A stretch of 59,843 nucleotides of DNA from an uncultured Clostridia bacterium (GCA_948852945.1 CAQPBJ010000011.1:1-59843), one strand, 5' to 3'. Shown: positions 34,375 to 43,330, counted from the stretch's first letter. The notes: generated by a model from the letters alone, not told the origin. A program made the numbers and translations.

Positions 34375-35451
34375 TTACTTTTTTGTTATATATTTTGAGC
34401 TTGCTACAAGTGTAAAAATTCCTATTACTAACATTGCTATATATACATTTATTTTATCTGCTGTTTTCGGATTTTTTTCTCCTGCATTTGGTATTACAGT
34501 ACTTGGCGTGTTAGTTGGTGCTACACTTGGTGTAGTATCTGGAACTGCACTTGGTGTAGTTACTGGTGGTATAGCAACATTGTTTTTGCCATATATTACG
34601 AAGTCTGAGAATTTTGGTGTTGTGAATTGAATATATCCATTATTATATGTCGCATCTAGTGTTCCTATTATTTGACCATTTTTTACATGTGCTACTTTGT
34701 AAATGTCATATGTAGCGCTTAATGGAATATTAATTTTATATTCTCCATCATTTACTGTTACTTCTGTACCAGTGTTATCAGTTATACATATATCAAATGC
34801 TTTTATATATTCATATGTATCAATATAGTTTTCAGTAGATTTATCTACTTCAACTGTTTTTAGTAAATAATTTTTGTTTATTCCTTTGCTACTTCTCATT
34901 GATATATTAGTAGTATTGTTAGAAAAATTTCTTTCATTTATTTGCATATCTGCTAATACATCATATTTGCTTGAATTATATAAATCTACTATTGTATTTT
35001 CTATTTGTTGTTGTTTTGCAGTATCAATAAATCCAGAAAATACTTTATCACCTATTATTATATATGGTGTAGCAACTGTATTTGTTGTACTTCCTAATAA
35101 GTAACTTTGTATTTTGTTTATTAATCCAAAGTTTGCTGGTGTATTTCCTACTTCATAACTTACTATTCTAAATTTTTCTCCATGTGTTGGTAATAAACTT
35201 TGAGCAACATAATTTAAAAAGTTTTTACAATTTCCACATCCTTTTTTTCTAAAAACATATACAGGTACTCTATTTGTGTCGTTTTGATTATAATTTGTAA
35301 GATCATATCCTTGAATGTTTTCATCTAAAAAAGCTTCTTCTAATGTTTCGCTAGTATATAAAGCTAAATTTAAATCAGCAGCATATACATTAATTGCACT
35401 TAAATAAATTATCATTAGTACTATTAATATTGCAAAGCATATTTTTTTCAT
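34375..35451 (-). CDS. Wall-anchored thioredoxin-fold protein, sortase B substrate
   Basis: This protein of about 358 residues starts at the ATG 35451, which GGAG supports (the frame extends further upstream without one). A signal peptide (about 1-25) ends VYAADL. A thioredoxin-like domain follows (about 50-150) with the redox motif C-G-N-C in RKKGCGNCKNFL and a TPYIIIGDKVFSG segment; next come a beta-rich domain (about 180-290), a Thr/Pro/Ser-rich spacer, then GEKNPKTADK, a hydrophobic stretch and a positive tail. It is inferred to be an extracellular thiol-disulfide protein fixed to the wall by the adjacent sortase. Its partners are unknown. Confidence 0.8.
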   Translation of the reverse strand: MKKICFAILIVLMIIYLSAINVYAADLNLALYTSETLEEAFLDENIQGYDLTNYNQNDTNRVPVYVFRKKGCGNCKNFLNYVAQSLLPTHGEKFRIVSYEVGNTPANFGLINKIQSYLLGSTTNTVATPYIIIGDKVFSGFIDTAKQQQIENTIVDLYNSSKYDVLADMQINERNFSNNTTNISMRSSKGINKNYLLKTVEVDKSTENYIDTYEYIKAFDICITDNTGTEVTVNDGEYKINIPLSATYDIYKVAHVKNGQIIGTLDATYNNGYIQFTTPKFSDFVIYGKNNVAIPPVTTPSAVPDTTPSVAPTNTPSTVIPNAGEKNPKTADKINVYIAMLVIGIFTLVASSKYITKK

Positions 35452-35480
35452 AATATTTTCTCCTTTATTTATTTTTAGAT

Positions 35481-35509
35481 AAAATACCATGAACTTCCTA
35501 GTTTGTCAA
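35481..35509 (-). promoter_or_regulatory. Sigma-A promoter of the surface protein / sortase unit
   Basis: On the minus strand TTGACA (35509-35504), a 17-bp spacer and TATTTT (35486-35481). Confidence 0.7.
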
Positions 35510-35529
35510 TATTTATTAATATTTTCCGC

Positions 35530-35559
35530 AAAAAAGAAACATCTTTTTTAGATGTTTCT
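35530..35559 (-). terminator. Intrinsic terminator of spoIVFB
   Basis: A 10-bp stem (AGAAACATCT / AGATGTTTCT) is followed on the minus strand by T6. Confidence 0.8.
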
Positions 35560-36163
35560 ATGTGTTATTTTCTATTGTCTGATATACTCTTTTAATAATC
35601 TTATTTTTATGTCTTTCTTTAATATATATTCCCCACAAATATATTATCAAAACAAATATACTTATGTTCTTGAAACTTAATATTAATATGCTTGCGAATA
35701 TACTTAAAATTATTAGAGTGTATTTAGCTATTGTTTCTATCATTTTTATAGTTTGTTTATATGTGTTTTTATATAGTAATATATTTTTTAAAATTCTCCC
35801 TCCATCTAAAGGATATATTGGTAACATATTTATAATAAATAACATCGCATTTACATATATAATTATTTCTGACTGAATCCACAGTCCTATTATAGCTGAT
35901 AAAAGGTTTATTACAGGCCCTGCTAGGTCTATTATTATATTGTTTATTTTTCTTTCTTTTCCATAATTTTTAAATTCTAACGAAATTCCTGCAATATTTA
36001 GTTCTAATTTATTTATTTTTAGTCCTAGCAATATTCCACTTATGATATGTCCTATTTCATGTAGTATTATAAAAACAAAGGTTAGCGCAAATATGTCTAC
36101 TTTTTGAGTTACTATATATAATAATAATATAAAAAATATTTTAAAATCTACTTTTGCTTTCAC
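35558..36163 (-). CDS. spoIVFB: Site-2 type intramembrane metalloprotease (SpoIVFB-like, M50)
   Basis: This 201-residue polytopic membrane protein has the HExxH zinc motif in ILHEIGHIISG (about residues 32-42) and the second motif LPIYPLDGGRI (about 112-122), both inside membrane segments. In sporulation SpoIVFB cleaves pro-sigma-K in the mother cell. The start is a GTG at 36163 that overlaps the TGA of the upstream gene's repaired frame, a classic coupled junction. The protein lacks a CBS tail. Confidence 0.85.
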   Translation of the reverse strand: MKAKVDFKIFFILLLYIVTQKVDIFALTFVFIILHEIGHIISGILLGLKINKLELNIAGISLEFKNYGKERKINNIIIDLAGPVINLLSAIIGLWIQSEIIIYVNAMLFIINMLPIYPLDGGRILKNILLYKNTYKQTIKMIETIAKYTLIILSIFASILILSFKNISIFVLIIYLWGIYIKERHKNKIIKRVYQTIENNT

Positions 36164-36916
36164 TCTGTCACCTGCTTTTCTATTATAGTGATTGGATCCA
36201 TGTATTCTCCATTGGTTATTATTTCAAAATGTAAATGATTTCCGTGTTGAGTTTCCTGTGCTTCCTATTTTTGCTATTACATCTCCTTGTTTCACTTCAT
36301 CTCCTATTATTTTTGATATCTCACTACAATGAGCATATACTGTTATATAATTTTCATTTTGTACTTTTATGTGTTTTCCCAAATTACCTTCCTCAGATAC
36401 TTCTATTACATGTCCATTTATAGCTGAAACTATGTCATCTCCGTAATTACCTGCTATATCTATCCCTGTATGATTTCCATTTATGTTTTCGTTTTCTGAT
36501 ACTCTATTCCCAAAGCCTGATGTAATTTCTCCTTTATATGGCCATATTACTTCATATTGTTGTATTATTTCGCCATTTTCTTTTAACTGACTCGTTTCTA
36601 GCACTTCCGCTTCTGGTATAATTTCTTGTACAGTATTTTCTGTTTGTATTGTTTCTTTTGGTTTTTCATTTATTTTAAATATTTCTTTTAAATTTATCTT
36701 TGTATTTAATATTGTTTTTATTTCTCCTAACCATTTTTGATTTAATATTTCTTTTGGATTTTGATAAATAACTATAGCTCCAATCACTAATATTATTAGT
36801 AAGATTTTTCCTATACCACTATTACTTGCTTGTGCCTCTTCTGAGCGATATTTCATTCCATTTCTTCGATAATATATTTCGTGAGCTTTTCTTATTTTTT
36901 CGTCTTCAGTTATCAT
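36160..36916 (-). CDS. M23-type peptidase, SpoIVFA/SpoIIQ-like, frameshifted
   Basis: GAGG sets the start at 36916 (MITEDEKIRKAHEIYY). A transmembrane segment lies at about residues 37-55, and an LytM/M23 domain follows with GNHTGIDIAGNYGD and YAHCSEI. As read, the frame ends at 36224 after IGSTGNST. Removing one base (the C at about 36244) restores GNHLHFEIITNGEYMDPI and a stop at 36162-36160 that overlaps the spoIVFB start, so the gene was intact recently or the base is an error. Position next to spoIVFB suggests a regulator or partner of that protease. Confidence 0.75.
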
Positions 36917-37038
36917 ATACATTACCTCTTTTTTCTTTTTTCTAAAGTATATGCATGTTTTTTTCATTTAGAATTAAGTTTATATTGTAACCTTTTATTT
37001 TTTTGTTTCATATAATATTAGCAAAGGTAGGATTTTTT

Positions 37039-37272
37039 ATGAAAAATAATGGTTTAGATTTTAAACATAAAGAGGTTATTAATATTTCTGATGGTCGTAG
37101 ACTTGGTTTTGTTCAAGATGTTAATGCTGAACTTGGTTCTGGTATTATTACTTCTATTGTTGTTCCTGGTTCTTCTAGTTTTTTTAATTTTTTTGCTAGT
37201 GAACATTCTATAGTAATTCCTTGGTCTGCTATTAAATGTATTGGTGATGATGTTATTTTAGTTGACTTATAA
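37039..37272 (+). CDS. YlmC/YmxH-type PRC-barrel sporulation protein
   Basis: This 77-residue protein matches the YlmC/YmxH family: LDFKHKEVINISDGRRLGFV at the N-terminus and a C-terminal VIPWSAIKCIGDDVILV. Family members are small PRC-barrel proteins made during sporulation in many Clostridia. The ATG at 37039 follows AAAGGTAGG; the frame extends upstream without support. It is convergent with sigG (2-bp gap). Confidence 0.85.
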   Translation: MKNNGLDFKHKEVINISDGRRLGFVQDVNAELGSGIITSIVVPGSSSFFNFFASEHSIVIPWSAIKCIGDDVILVDL

Positions 37273-37274
37273 TG

Positions 37275-38048
37275 TTATTTCCATATTCTTTTAATATGTG
37301 CTATCGCACTTTTTTCTAATCTTGAAACTTGTGCTTGTGATATTCCTATTTCTTCTGCTACTTCCATTTGTGTTCTTCCGTCAAAAAAACGTTTATTTAA
37401 TATTGTTTTTTCTTTATCATTTAATTTTTTCATTGCTTCTAAAATTGTTATATTTTCTGCCCATAATTCGTCTGTATTTTTTACATCTTTTACTTGGTCC
37501 ATTATATAGATGCTATCTGCTCCGTCATTATATACTGGTTCTTGTAGTGATACTGGATCTTGTATAGCATCCAAGCTAAATGCTATTTCTTCAGGTTCTA
37601 CTTCTAATTCTTTTGCAATCATTTCAATGCTTGGCTCTTTTCCTGTTTCTTTTGTTAATCTTTCTCTTACTTGTATAGTTTTATATGCTAAATCTCTTAT
37701 TGATCTACTTACTCTAACTATATTATTATCTCTTAAATATCTTCTTATTTCTCCAATTATCATTGGAACTCCATACGTACTGAATTGAACTTCTTGTGTT
37801 ATGTCAAAATTATCTATAGCTTTTATTAATCCTATACATCCTATTTGAAATAAATCGTCTGCACTTTCACTTCTTCCTGAAAATCTTTGTACTACACTTA
37901 AAACTAATCTTAGATTCCCTTGTATAAATTTTTCTCTTGCTTCTTTATCTCCTTGTTTTATTTTAGCTAATAGTTCCTTTTTTTCTTCATTTGATAATAT
38001 TGGCAATTTTGAAGTATTTACTCCACATATTTCAACCTTATTAATCAA
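37275..38048 (-). CDS. sigG: Sporulation sigma factor sigma-G
   Basis: This 257-residue sigma-70 protein has the sigma-G-specific N-terminus KVEICGVNTSKLPILSNEEK, region 2 (FQIGCIGLIKAIDNFD, VQFSTYGVPMIIGEIRRYLR) and region 4 (GRTQMEVAEEIGISQAQVSR). It drives late forespore transcription after engulfment. It is strong evidence that the organism forms endospores. AGGAGG precedes the ATG. Confidence 0.95.
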   Translation of the reverse strand: MINKVEICGVNTSKLPILSNEEKKELLAKIKQGDKEAREKFIQGNLRLVLSVVQRFSGRSESADDLFQIGCIGLIKAIDNFDITQEVQFSTYGVPMIIGEIRRYLRDNNIVRVSRSIRDLAYKTIQVRERLTKETGKEPSIEMIAKELEVEPEEIAFSLDAIQDPVSLQEPVYNDGADSIYIMDQVKDVKNTDELWAENITILEAMKKLNDKEKTILNKRFFDGRTQMEVAEEIGISQAQVSRLEKSAIAHIKRIWK

Positions 38049-38119
38049 ATAAAATACCTCCTTTAGAAATTATTTGTATTCAGTATTTCCTAAATTTGGT
38101 TTTTTATGCTTGTGCTTTA

Positions 38120-38148
38120 TTGATTTTATTTATATTTTGTTATATAAT
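38120..38148 (+). promoter_or_regulatory. Sigma-A promoter of the metallopeptidase cassette
   Basis: TTGATT (38120-38125), a 17-bp spacer and TATAAT (38143-38148). Confidence 0.75.
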
Positions 38149-38190
38149 TATTATGTTAACCACAAACGTTGCGTTATAAGGAGGACTATC

Positions 38191-38814
38191 ATGATTTACA
38201 AAACTGAAGAACGGAGTTTCTACATTCACCCTGGCGTAAGCTGTATCTGTCGGCTCTCTGTACCCGACCTTTCAGCTGATCCAAATCAGGCTCAGGCTAT
38301 GGGAAATTCGGTTTCTGAGAAAAGCGAAAATATCGACCAGTTTCTGACGGAGATTTTTTTCCCGCAGTATGTCCGCGCTTTGCGAAAGGCCGTGCTCGCT
38401 TACCTTGACTCAGACTTGCCGGAATATTTTCTGAATGGCCACCGTGTTCTTGTCGGTTCTATCCCGATCTGGGACAATCGCCGTGCTGCATATTATCCCC
38501 ATGATGACCTTATTTTTATCGATGCTGACACTCTCAACATCGGAGCCTGTGGTAATCCCGGGCAATTCATATATGGTCATGAACTTGGGCATAGAATTAT
38601 GCGTTTTCGCGGGTCTGATGCCACTGATAAAGCCATTGACTATGCTTCCAGCGTTCTTGCTACATGCGATCGTGCTTTTCTGCTGGAGATGATGGCTGAT
38701 GCTTTTGGATCGCTGATTTCCCGCGGTCAAACTTCCCGTTTTACGGAGGACTTCAGTCCGCATAAACAGGAGGGGCTGCAGTTGGCAGCACTTAGGCTCG
38801 CATGGTCCTGCTAA
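38191..38814 (+). CDS. Putative zinc metallopeptidase, G+C-rich cassette gene
   Basis: This 207-residue protein carries HELGH (about residues 130-134) in IYGHELGHRIMRF, and a downstream LLEMMADAFGS (about 164-174) that could supply the third ligand, as in gluzincins. No signal peptide is seen. AAGGAGG lies 6 bp before the ATG. The coding sequence is near 50% G+C by eye between two AT-rich sporulation/DAP genes, with its own promoter and a perfect terminator, so it looks acquired. The family is not identified; the substrate is unknown. Confidence 0.7.
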   Translation: MIYKTEERSFYIHPGVSCICRLSVPDLSADPNQAQAMGNSVSEKSENIDQFLTEIFFPQYVRALRKAVLAYLDSDLPEYFLNGHRVLVGSIPIWDNRRAAYYPHDDLIFIDADTLNIGACGNPGQFIYGHELGHRIMRFRGSDATDKAIDYASSVLATCDRAFLLEMMADAFGSLISRGQTSRFTEDFSPHKQEGLQLAALRLAWSC

Positions 38815-38845
38815 TTGGTTCTTTTGGACCGAGATTTAAGTAAAG

Positions 38846-38885
38846 AGCACGTCACAATCAATCAAAAGATTGTGACGTGCTTTTT
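38846..38885 (+). terminator. Intrinsic terminator
   Basis: A perfect 14-bp stem (AGCACGTCACAATC / GATTGTGACGTGCT) is followed by T4-5. Confidence 0.88.
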
Positions 38886-38926
38886 CATAATTCTACTTTT
38901 TTATTGCTAAGTTAAATCTTTATATA

Positions 38927-39775
38927 TTATAAATCAATCTCTCCTTCAAATACTTTTAAGGCTATTCCTTCCATAGATACAGTTTCGTCGTCTTCTATGC
39001 AAATTTTCAAATCTCCTCCATCTAATTTTACATTTACTTCATTATCTACTTTTTCTTCTTTATACATTGCATAGCTTGAGGCTACTGCGCCTGTTCCACA
39101 TGCTAAAGTTCTTCCTGCTCCTCTTTCCCATACTTTCATATTTATATTATTTCTATCTATTATTTCTACAAATTCTACGTTAGTTTTTTGAGGAAAATAC
39201 TTATAGTTTTCCACAATTTTTCCATATTTTGCGACTTGCGCATCTGTTATTCCTTTATATTCTATTACCGTATGTGGGTTTCCTATACTTAAAAATATTC
39301 CTTCTATTTCTCTATCTCCCACCTTTAACATTAATTTGCATTTATTTGAATGGTATTTATAATTTCTTGGAATGTAAATTGGTAGTTTATTAATATCCAT
39401 TTGTGGTTTTCCCATATTTACTTTGATTGACATTATTTTTTCATTTTGAGTAATGCATTCTACTTCTTTAATTCCTGCTAATGTTTCTATTTTCATTTTA
39501 TTTTTGTTAATAAAACCATTTTCGTACATTAACCTTGCTAAGCATCTTATCCCATTTCCACACATATTAGCTTCGGTTCCATCACTATTAAATATTCTCA
39601 TTTTGCAATCAGCAATTTTACTTTTTGAATATAATATAACTCCGTCTGCTCCTATTCCAAAGTGTCTATCGCACACATATTTTGAAAATATGCTTAAATT
39701 ATATCTACTAACTTTATCATAATCTACACAGATAAAATCATTTCCTAATCCTTGCATTTTAGTAAATTCTAACAT
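38927..39775 (-). CDS. dapF: Diaminopimelate epimerase
   Basis: This protein of about 282 residues has the two active-site Cys in EANMCGNGIRCLARL and GRTLACGTGAVASSYAM and the N-terminal FTKMQGLGNDFICVDY. It converts LL- to meso-diaminopimelate after DapL (32130). The ATG at 39775 is chosen because GAGGTG lies 9 bp upstream; the GTG at 39787 overlaps that site. The Shine-Dalgarno site lies in the 3' arm of a hairpin (39779-39814). Confidence 0.95.
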   Translation of the reverse strand: MLEFTKMQGLGNDFICVDYDKVSRYNLSIFSKYVCDRHFGIGADGVILYSKSKIADCKMRIFNSDGTEANMCGNGIRCLARLMYENGFINKNKMKIETLAGIKEVECITQNEKIMSIKVNMGKPQMDINKLPIYIPRNYKYHSNKCKLMLKVGDREIEGIFLSIGNPHTVIEYKGITDAQVAKYGKIVENYKYFPQKTNVEFVEIIDRNNINMKVWERGAGRTLACGTGAVASSYAMYKEEKVDNEVNVKLDGGDLKICIEDDETVSMEGIALKVFEGEIDL

Positions 39776-39778
39776 AAA

Positions 39779-39814
39779 AAATTTCACCTCTATTAAAAAA
39801 TATGAGGTGAATTT
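39779..39814 (-). promoter_or_regulatory. Hairpin that buries the dapF ribosome binding site
   Basis: On the minus strand AAATTCACCTC (39814-39804) pairs with GAGGTGAAATTT (39790-39779, one bulged A), followed by T-run then ATG. The 3' arm is the Shine-Dalgarno of dapF. It is also terminator-shaped for the upstream gene, so it could act either way. Confidence 0.65.
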
Positions 39815-39824
39815 CTTTTTATTC

Positions 39825-40553
39825 TTATAAATTTATAATATCTCCATCTTCTGGAAATTCTATTGTTTTTATGTGATTATGTATATAATCACTTCTATGA
39901 ATAGCATATATTTTTGTATTAGGATATTCTTTTGCTAGATATTCAACTTCTTCTACTCCCATATGCATTCTTGTTGGAACTGTATTTGTTGCATCTATAA
40001 ATGCATAATTTGATTTTTCACATATTTTTTTAACGTTTTTGCACAATGTTGTATCTGTTGCATATCCTATTATTTTACCTTTTTTTTCTATTGTAAATCC
40101 CAACATTGGCTTACATGTTCCATGTTCTAAATCATATACTGTTATTTTTACTTCTTTATCTTCATAAGTTTCTTCATTATCTAATTCTATAAATTTAACA
40201 TTATAATTTTCTTCAAAATTTTTATATTTATCTTTATTTCCATCTGCAAAACATAATTCAAATAACTTTATTGTTTTTTCTTTTATTCCTTTTCCGCAAA
40301 TTATTTTTAAAGTTTCTTTATTTTCTTTTCTTACACTTCTTCCAATTAACAAGTTAGGTATATCCACAAAATGATCTGCATGTGCATGTGTTATTAGTAA
40401 ATAATTAAGTTTTTTGGTGTATATTTGCATAGCTTCTATTTTTTTTACTACACCTGAACCTACATCAACTAATATGTCGTCATCTACTAATATACTTTGA
40501 CTTCCTCTTGTTATTGATCCCATTGTTCCTGTTCCTAAACAAGTAACCTTCAT
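39825..40553 (-). CDS. Metallo-beta-lactamase-fold hydrolase (RNase Z-like)
   Basis: This protein of about 242 residues has the MBL metal motif HAHADH (about residues 56-61), GTGTMGSITRGSQSILVDD at the start and later YATDTTL and DATNT. The architecture resembles RNase Z/AtsA-type hydrolases but lacks a clear tRNA-binding arm. GGAGAG supports the ATG at 40553 over a GTG at 40559. It is the last gene of the MscS-patatin-SDR-MBL group. Confidence 0.8.
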   Translation of the reverse strand: MKVTCLGTGTMGSITRGSQSILVDDDILVDVGSGVVKKIEAMQIYTKKLNYLLITHAHADHFVDIPNLLIGRSVRKENKETLKIICGKGIKEKTIKLFELCFADGNKDKYKNFEENYNVKFIELDNEETYEDKEVKITVYDLEHGTCKPMLGFTIEKKGKIIGYATDTTLCKNVKKICEKSNYAFIDATNTVPTRMHMGVEEVEYLAKEYPNTKIYAIHRSDYIHNHIKTIEFPEDGDIINL

Positions 40554-40585
40554 TTTCACTCTCCTTCATTCTTATCGTACGTAAT

Positions 40586-41338
40586 TTATCTTCTTTTTCT
40601 TTTTTGTATTTCATATGCAAAATTGCTCATTAATTTACTTGGTAATATTCTTGAAGCCATGTGTGTTAATTTCATTTTTATTCCTGGTACTATTACTAAC
40701 TTTTCTTCAAACATTTTGTTTATACCATATTCTGCAACATATTCTGCACTATATGATTTCATTTTAAAATCAACATTAGCTACTTTATTAAAATTAGTTT
40801 TTGTTGGTCCAGGACATAATGCACTTATATGAACTTCCGATCCTTCTTTTTTTAATTCAGTATATATTGCTTTTGTATATGAAAGTACAAAATTTTTTGA
40901 GGCATAATATTCTGCCATTAATGGTCCTGGCATAAATCCAGCTATTGAAGATACATTTAATATGTATCCTAAATTTCTTTTTTTCATATCTGATAAAAAT
41001 AATTTTGTTAATATATGAAGAGCTGTAATGTTTAAATCTATTAATTCTAAATCTTTTTCTAAATTTGTTTCTGTAACTAATCCATGTACTCCAAATCCTG
41101 CATTATTAACTAATACTTCTATTGGTTCATCTTTATACATTTCATGTAGTTTCCATGCATTTTCTCTATCTGTTAGATCCATAGCAACTACTTCTACTTT
41201 TGTTTTTATTTCTCTTTGTATATCTCTTAATGCTCGTTCATTTCTAGCTACTACTATAATGTCATATCCTAAATCGCTTAAATATAATGCTATTTCTCTT
41301 CCTATTCCTGAAGAGGCTCCTGTTATTAATGCTTTCAT
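40586..41338 (-). CDS. Short-chain dehydrogenase/reductase
   Basis: This 250-residue classical SDR has the NAD(P) motif TGASSGIG (residues 6-13), NNAGFG, and the catalytic Ser with Tyr-x3-Lys in ISSIA/YYASKNF. The C-terminal MLTHMASRILPSKL-like region is typical of the DltE-like group. The start overlaps the patatin gene's end by 4 bp, so the two are translationally coupled. Association with lipid metabolism is inferred from that neighbour. Confidence 0.88.
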   Translation of the reverse strand: MKALITGASSGIGREIALYLSDLGYDIIVVARNERALRDIQREIKTKVEVVAMDLTDRENAWKLHEMYKDEPIEVLVNNAGFGVHGLVTETNLEKDLELIDLNITALHILTKLFLSDMKKRNLGYILNVSSIAGFMPGPLMAEYYASKNFVLSYTKAIYTELKKEGSEVHISALCPGPTKTNFNKVANVDFKMKSYSAEYVAEYGINKMFEEKLVIVPGIKMKLTHMASRILPSKLMSNFAYEIQKRKRR

Positions 41339-42192
41339 TCAACTTCCACCATTCTTAATATTTTTTCTTTGTTTTTCATTACTGTGTCATATCCTATTTT
41401 GATACTTGACTTAATATTATCGATGCTTAGTAATTTTGCATTTCTCATATCAATTTCAATACTTATGTCACTTATATCTTGTCCTTTTTTTACATCTTTT
41501 AAAGAAAAAATATCACATGCTCTTAGTATGACTGAAAATAGATTTTCTTTACCAGTAAATTCATCTAGTGTAAATGAAATTGATATTGTTTTATCTGCTC
41601 CCATGTCTGTTAATTCTTTTACCGGCATATTATCTACTGTTCCACCATCTATAAAGCAATGTTTTCCATATTCACAAGGTGTAAAGATTGCTGGAAAGGC
41701 CATACTTGCGCGTACTGCTTTTCCTATTGGAATATTAGATACATATTCGACATCCTTTGTTGTATTTATATTTTTTGATATAAATACACATTTGTTAGTT
41801 GTTTTTGCGTCTGCTGCTATCATTGCAAAATTCTTTTTTATATCTGTCATATTGTAAACTTGTTTTTTATTTGCATATTCTTCTACAATTTTTTCTACGC
41901 TTTCTCCTTTTATTATTCCTTGAACTTGTATTTTTCTATGCCACATACTTTGGAGTACGTATTTAATTATTGTTCTTTTTTTAATTTTCACTATTTTTTT
42001 GTAAGATTCTTCAGTTATTTTTTCCATTTCGCTAGGTGTATATCCTAAAGCATATAATGTTGCCATTGCAGCACCTGAGCTGGTTCCTGAAATATATTCG
42101 ATGTTTATCCCTAATTCTTCTAATGCCTTAAGTGCTCCTATATGTGCTACACCTTTTAGTCCACCACCTGCTAGAGCTACTCCTATTTTCAT
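41335..42192 (-). CDS. Patatin-like phospholipase
   Basis: This 285-residue protein has the oxyanion motif GGGLKG (residues 9-14), the nucleophile GTSSGA (about 36-41) and the catalytic Asp in FIDGGTVDN. Proteins of this RssA-like family hydrolyse acyl chains from membrane lipids. It lies between mscS and the SDR gene in one operon. Confidence 0.88.
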   Translation of the reverse strand: MKIGVALAGGGLKGVAHIGALKALEELGINIEYISGTSSGAAMATLYALGYTPSEMEKITEESYKKIVKIKKRTIIKYVLQSMWHRKIQVQGIIKGESVEKIVEEYANKKQVYNMTDIKKNFAMIAADAKTTNKCVFISKNINTTKDVEYVSNIPIGKAVRASMAFPAIFTPCEYGKHCFIDGGTVDNMPVKELTDMGADKTISISFTLDEFTGKENLFSVILRACDIFSLKDVKKGQDISDISIEIDMRNAKLLSIDNIKSSIKIGYDTVMKNKEKILRMVEVE

Positions 42193-42207
42193 TTTATTAT
42201 CCCCTTT

Positions 42208-43269
42208 TTATAATGTCTTTGTATATACTTTTTGTGTTGGATATACTAATTCTATATTTTCTCTTTCTAGTACTGATAATATATCACAATTTACTTCTTC
42301 TTTCATTTGACAGAATTCACTATAATCTGATGTATTGATATATGCTACTATCCAAATTATATTAGCATCATTTTCTATACTATCTAAATGTACCATAACG
42401 GTATCTTCTATTACATTATTATTTGCTTTTAGTACAGTTTTTAATTTTGAAATACATCTTTGTATTGTTTCTGTACTTGAATTTAAACTTAATCTTAAAC
42501 GTAATTCTAATCTTCTATTTTCTAGTCTGCTCCAGTTTTTAACGTATTCTGCAACTATTACTGAATTTGGTAGCGAAATAACTGCATTATTAGTTGCTCT
42601 TAATCTTGTACTTCTAAAAGTTATATCTATAACTGTTCCTTGAAATGCTCCTACTTCTATATAATCTCCTATTTCAAAAGGTTTATCTGTTAGTATTGTA
42701 AAACCTCCTATTAGGCTTTTTACAAAATCTTGGAAAGCTAATGCTACTACAGCACTTCCTATTCCTAGACCTGCAGCTAATCCTCCTAAATCATAATCAA
42801 AGTCTTCTTTTAAGATTATAAATGCTGCAACTATGTAAATTAGTGCTTTTAATATTTTTCCTATAAATGAGTTTAGTGCTTCATTTCCATTAAATTTTGT
42901 AGAAGATTCTAACTTAGTAAAAAATGTTGAATCTGGCTTTAAACAATTTGCCAGTGCTTTGGCTATTGCTAAAACTAATAATGATTTAAATACTTTATTA
43001 TAAAGATTTATTACTCCTTTTGGTAATTGTAAATAATATATTGCAATTCCAAATCCAGCTACTGTTATCATAAATTTTATTGGTTCATAAAATCCACTAT
43101 TTACTATTTTAGTATCTACTTTGAATAACTTATGAAAAATATATATGATAATATGTGCAATTATTGGACTTAGTAATCTAGCACCTAATATTATTGCTAA
43201 TGCTATTAGATATGTAATTGTACTATTTATATTTACAGAAGTAACTGCATCTGTCATATACTTTCTCAC
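42208..43269 (-). CDS. Small-conductance mechanosensitive channel (MscS family)
   Basis: This 353-residue protein has N-terminal membrane segments (about residues 12-35, 60-80, 88-110), the pore helix region GLGIGSAVVALAFQDFVKS and the beta domain PFEIGDYIEVGAFQGTVIDI with FRSTRLR. It releases solutes on hypo-osmotic shock. It is the first gene of a cluster with patatin, SDR and MBL genes. Confidence 0.9.
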   Translation of the reverse strand: MRKYMTDAVTSVNINSTITYLIALAIILGARLLSPIIAHIIIYIFHKLFKVDTKIVNSGFYEPIKFMITVAGFGIAIYYLQLPKGVINLYNKVFKSLLVLAIAKALANCLKPDSTFFTKLESSTKFNGNEALNSFIGKILKALIYIVAAFIILKEDFDYDLGGLAAGLGIGSAVVALAFQDFVKSLIGGFTILTDKPFEIGDYIEVGAFQGTVIDITFRSTRLRATNNAVISLPNSVIVAEYVKNWSRLENRRLELRLRLSLNSSTETIQRCISKLKTVLKANNNVIEDTVMVHLDSIENDANIIWIVAYINTSDYSEFCQMKEEVNCDILSVLERENIELVYPTQKVYTKTL

Positions 43270-43330
43270 TTTCTTTTGTTATTTTAACGTTTGTATTATA
43301 TAATATAAAAGAGTTTTTTTCAATAGAACC

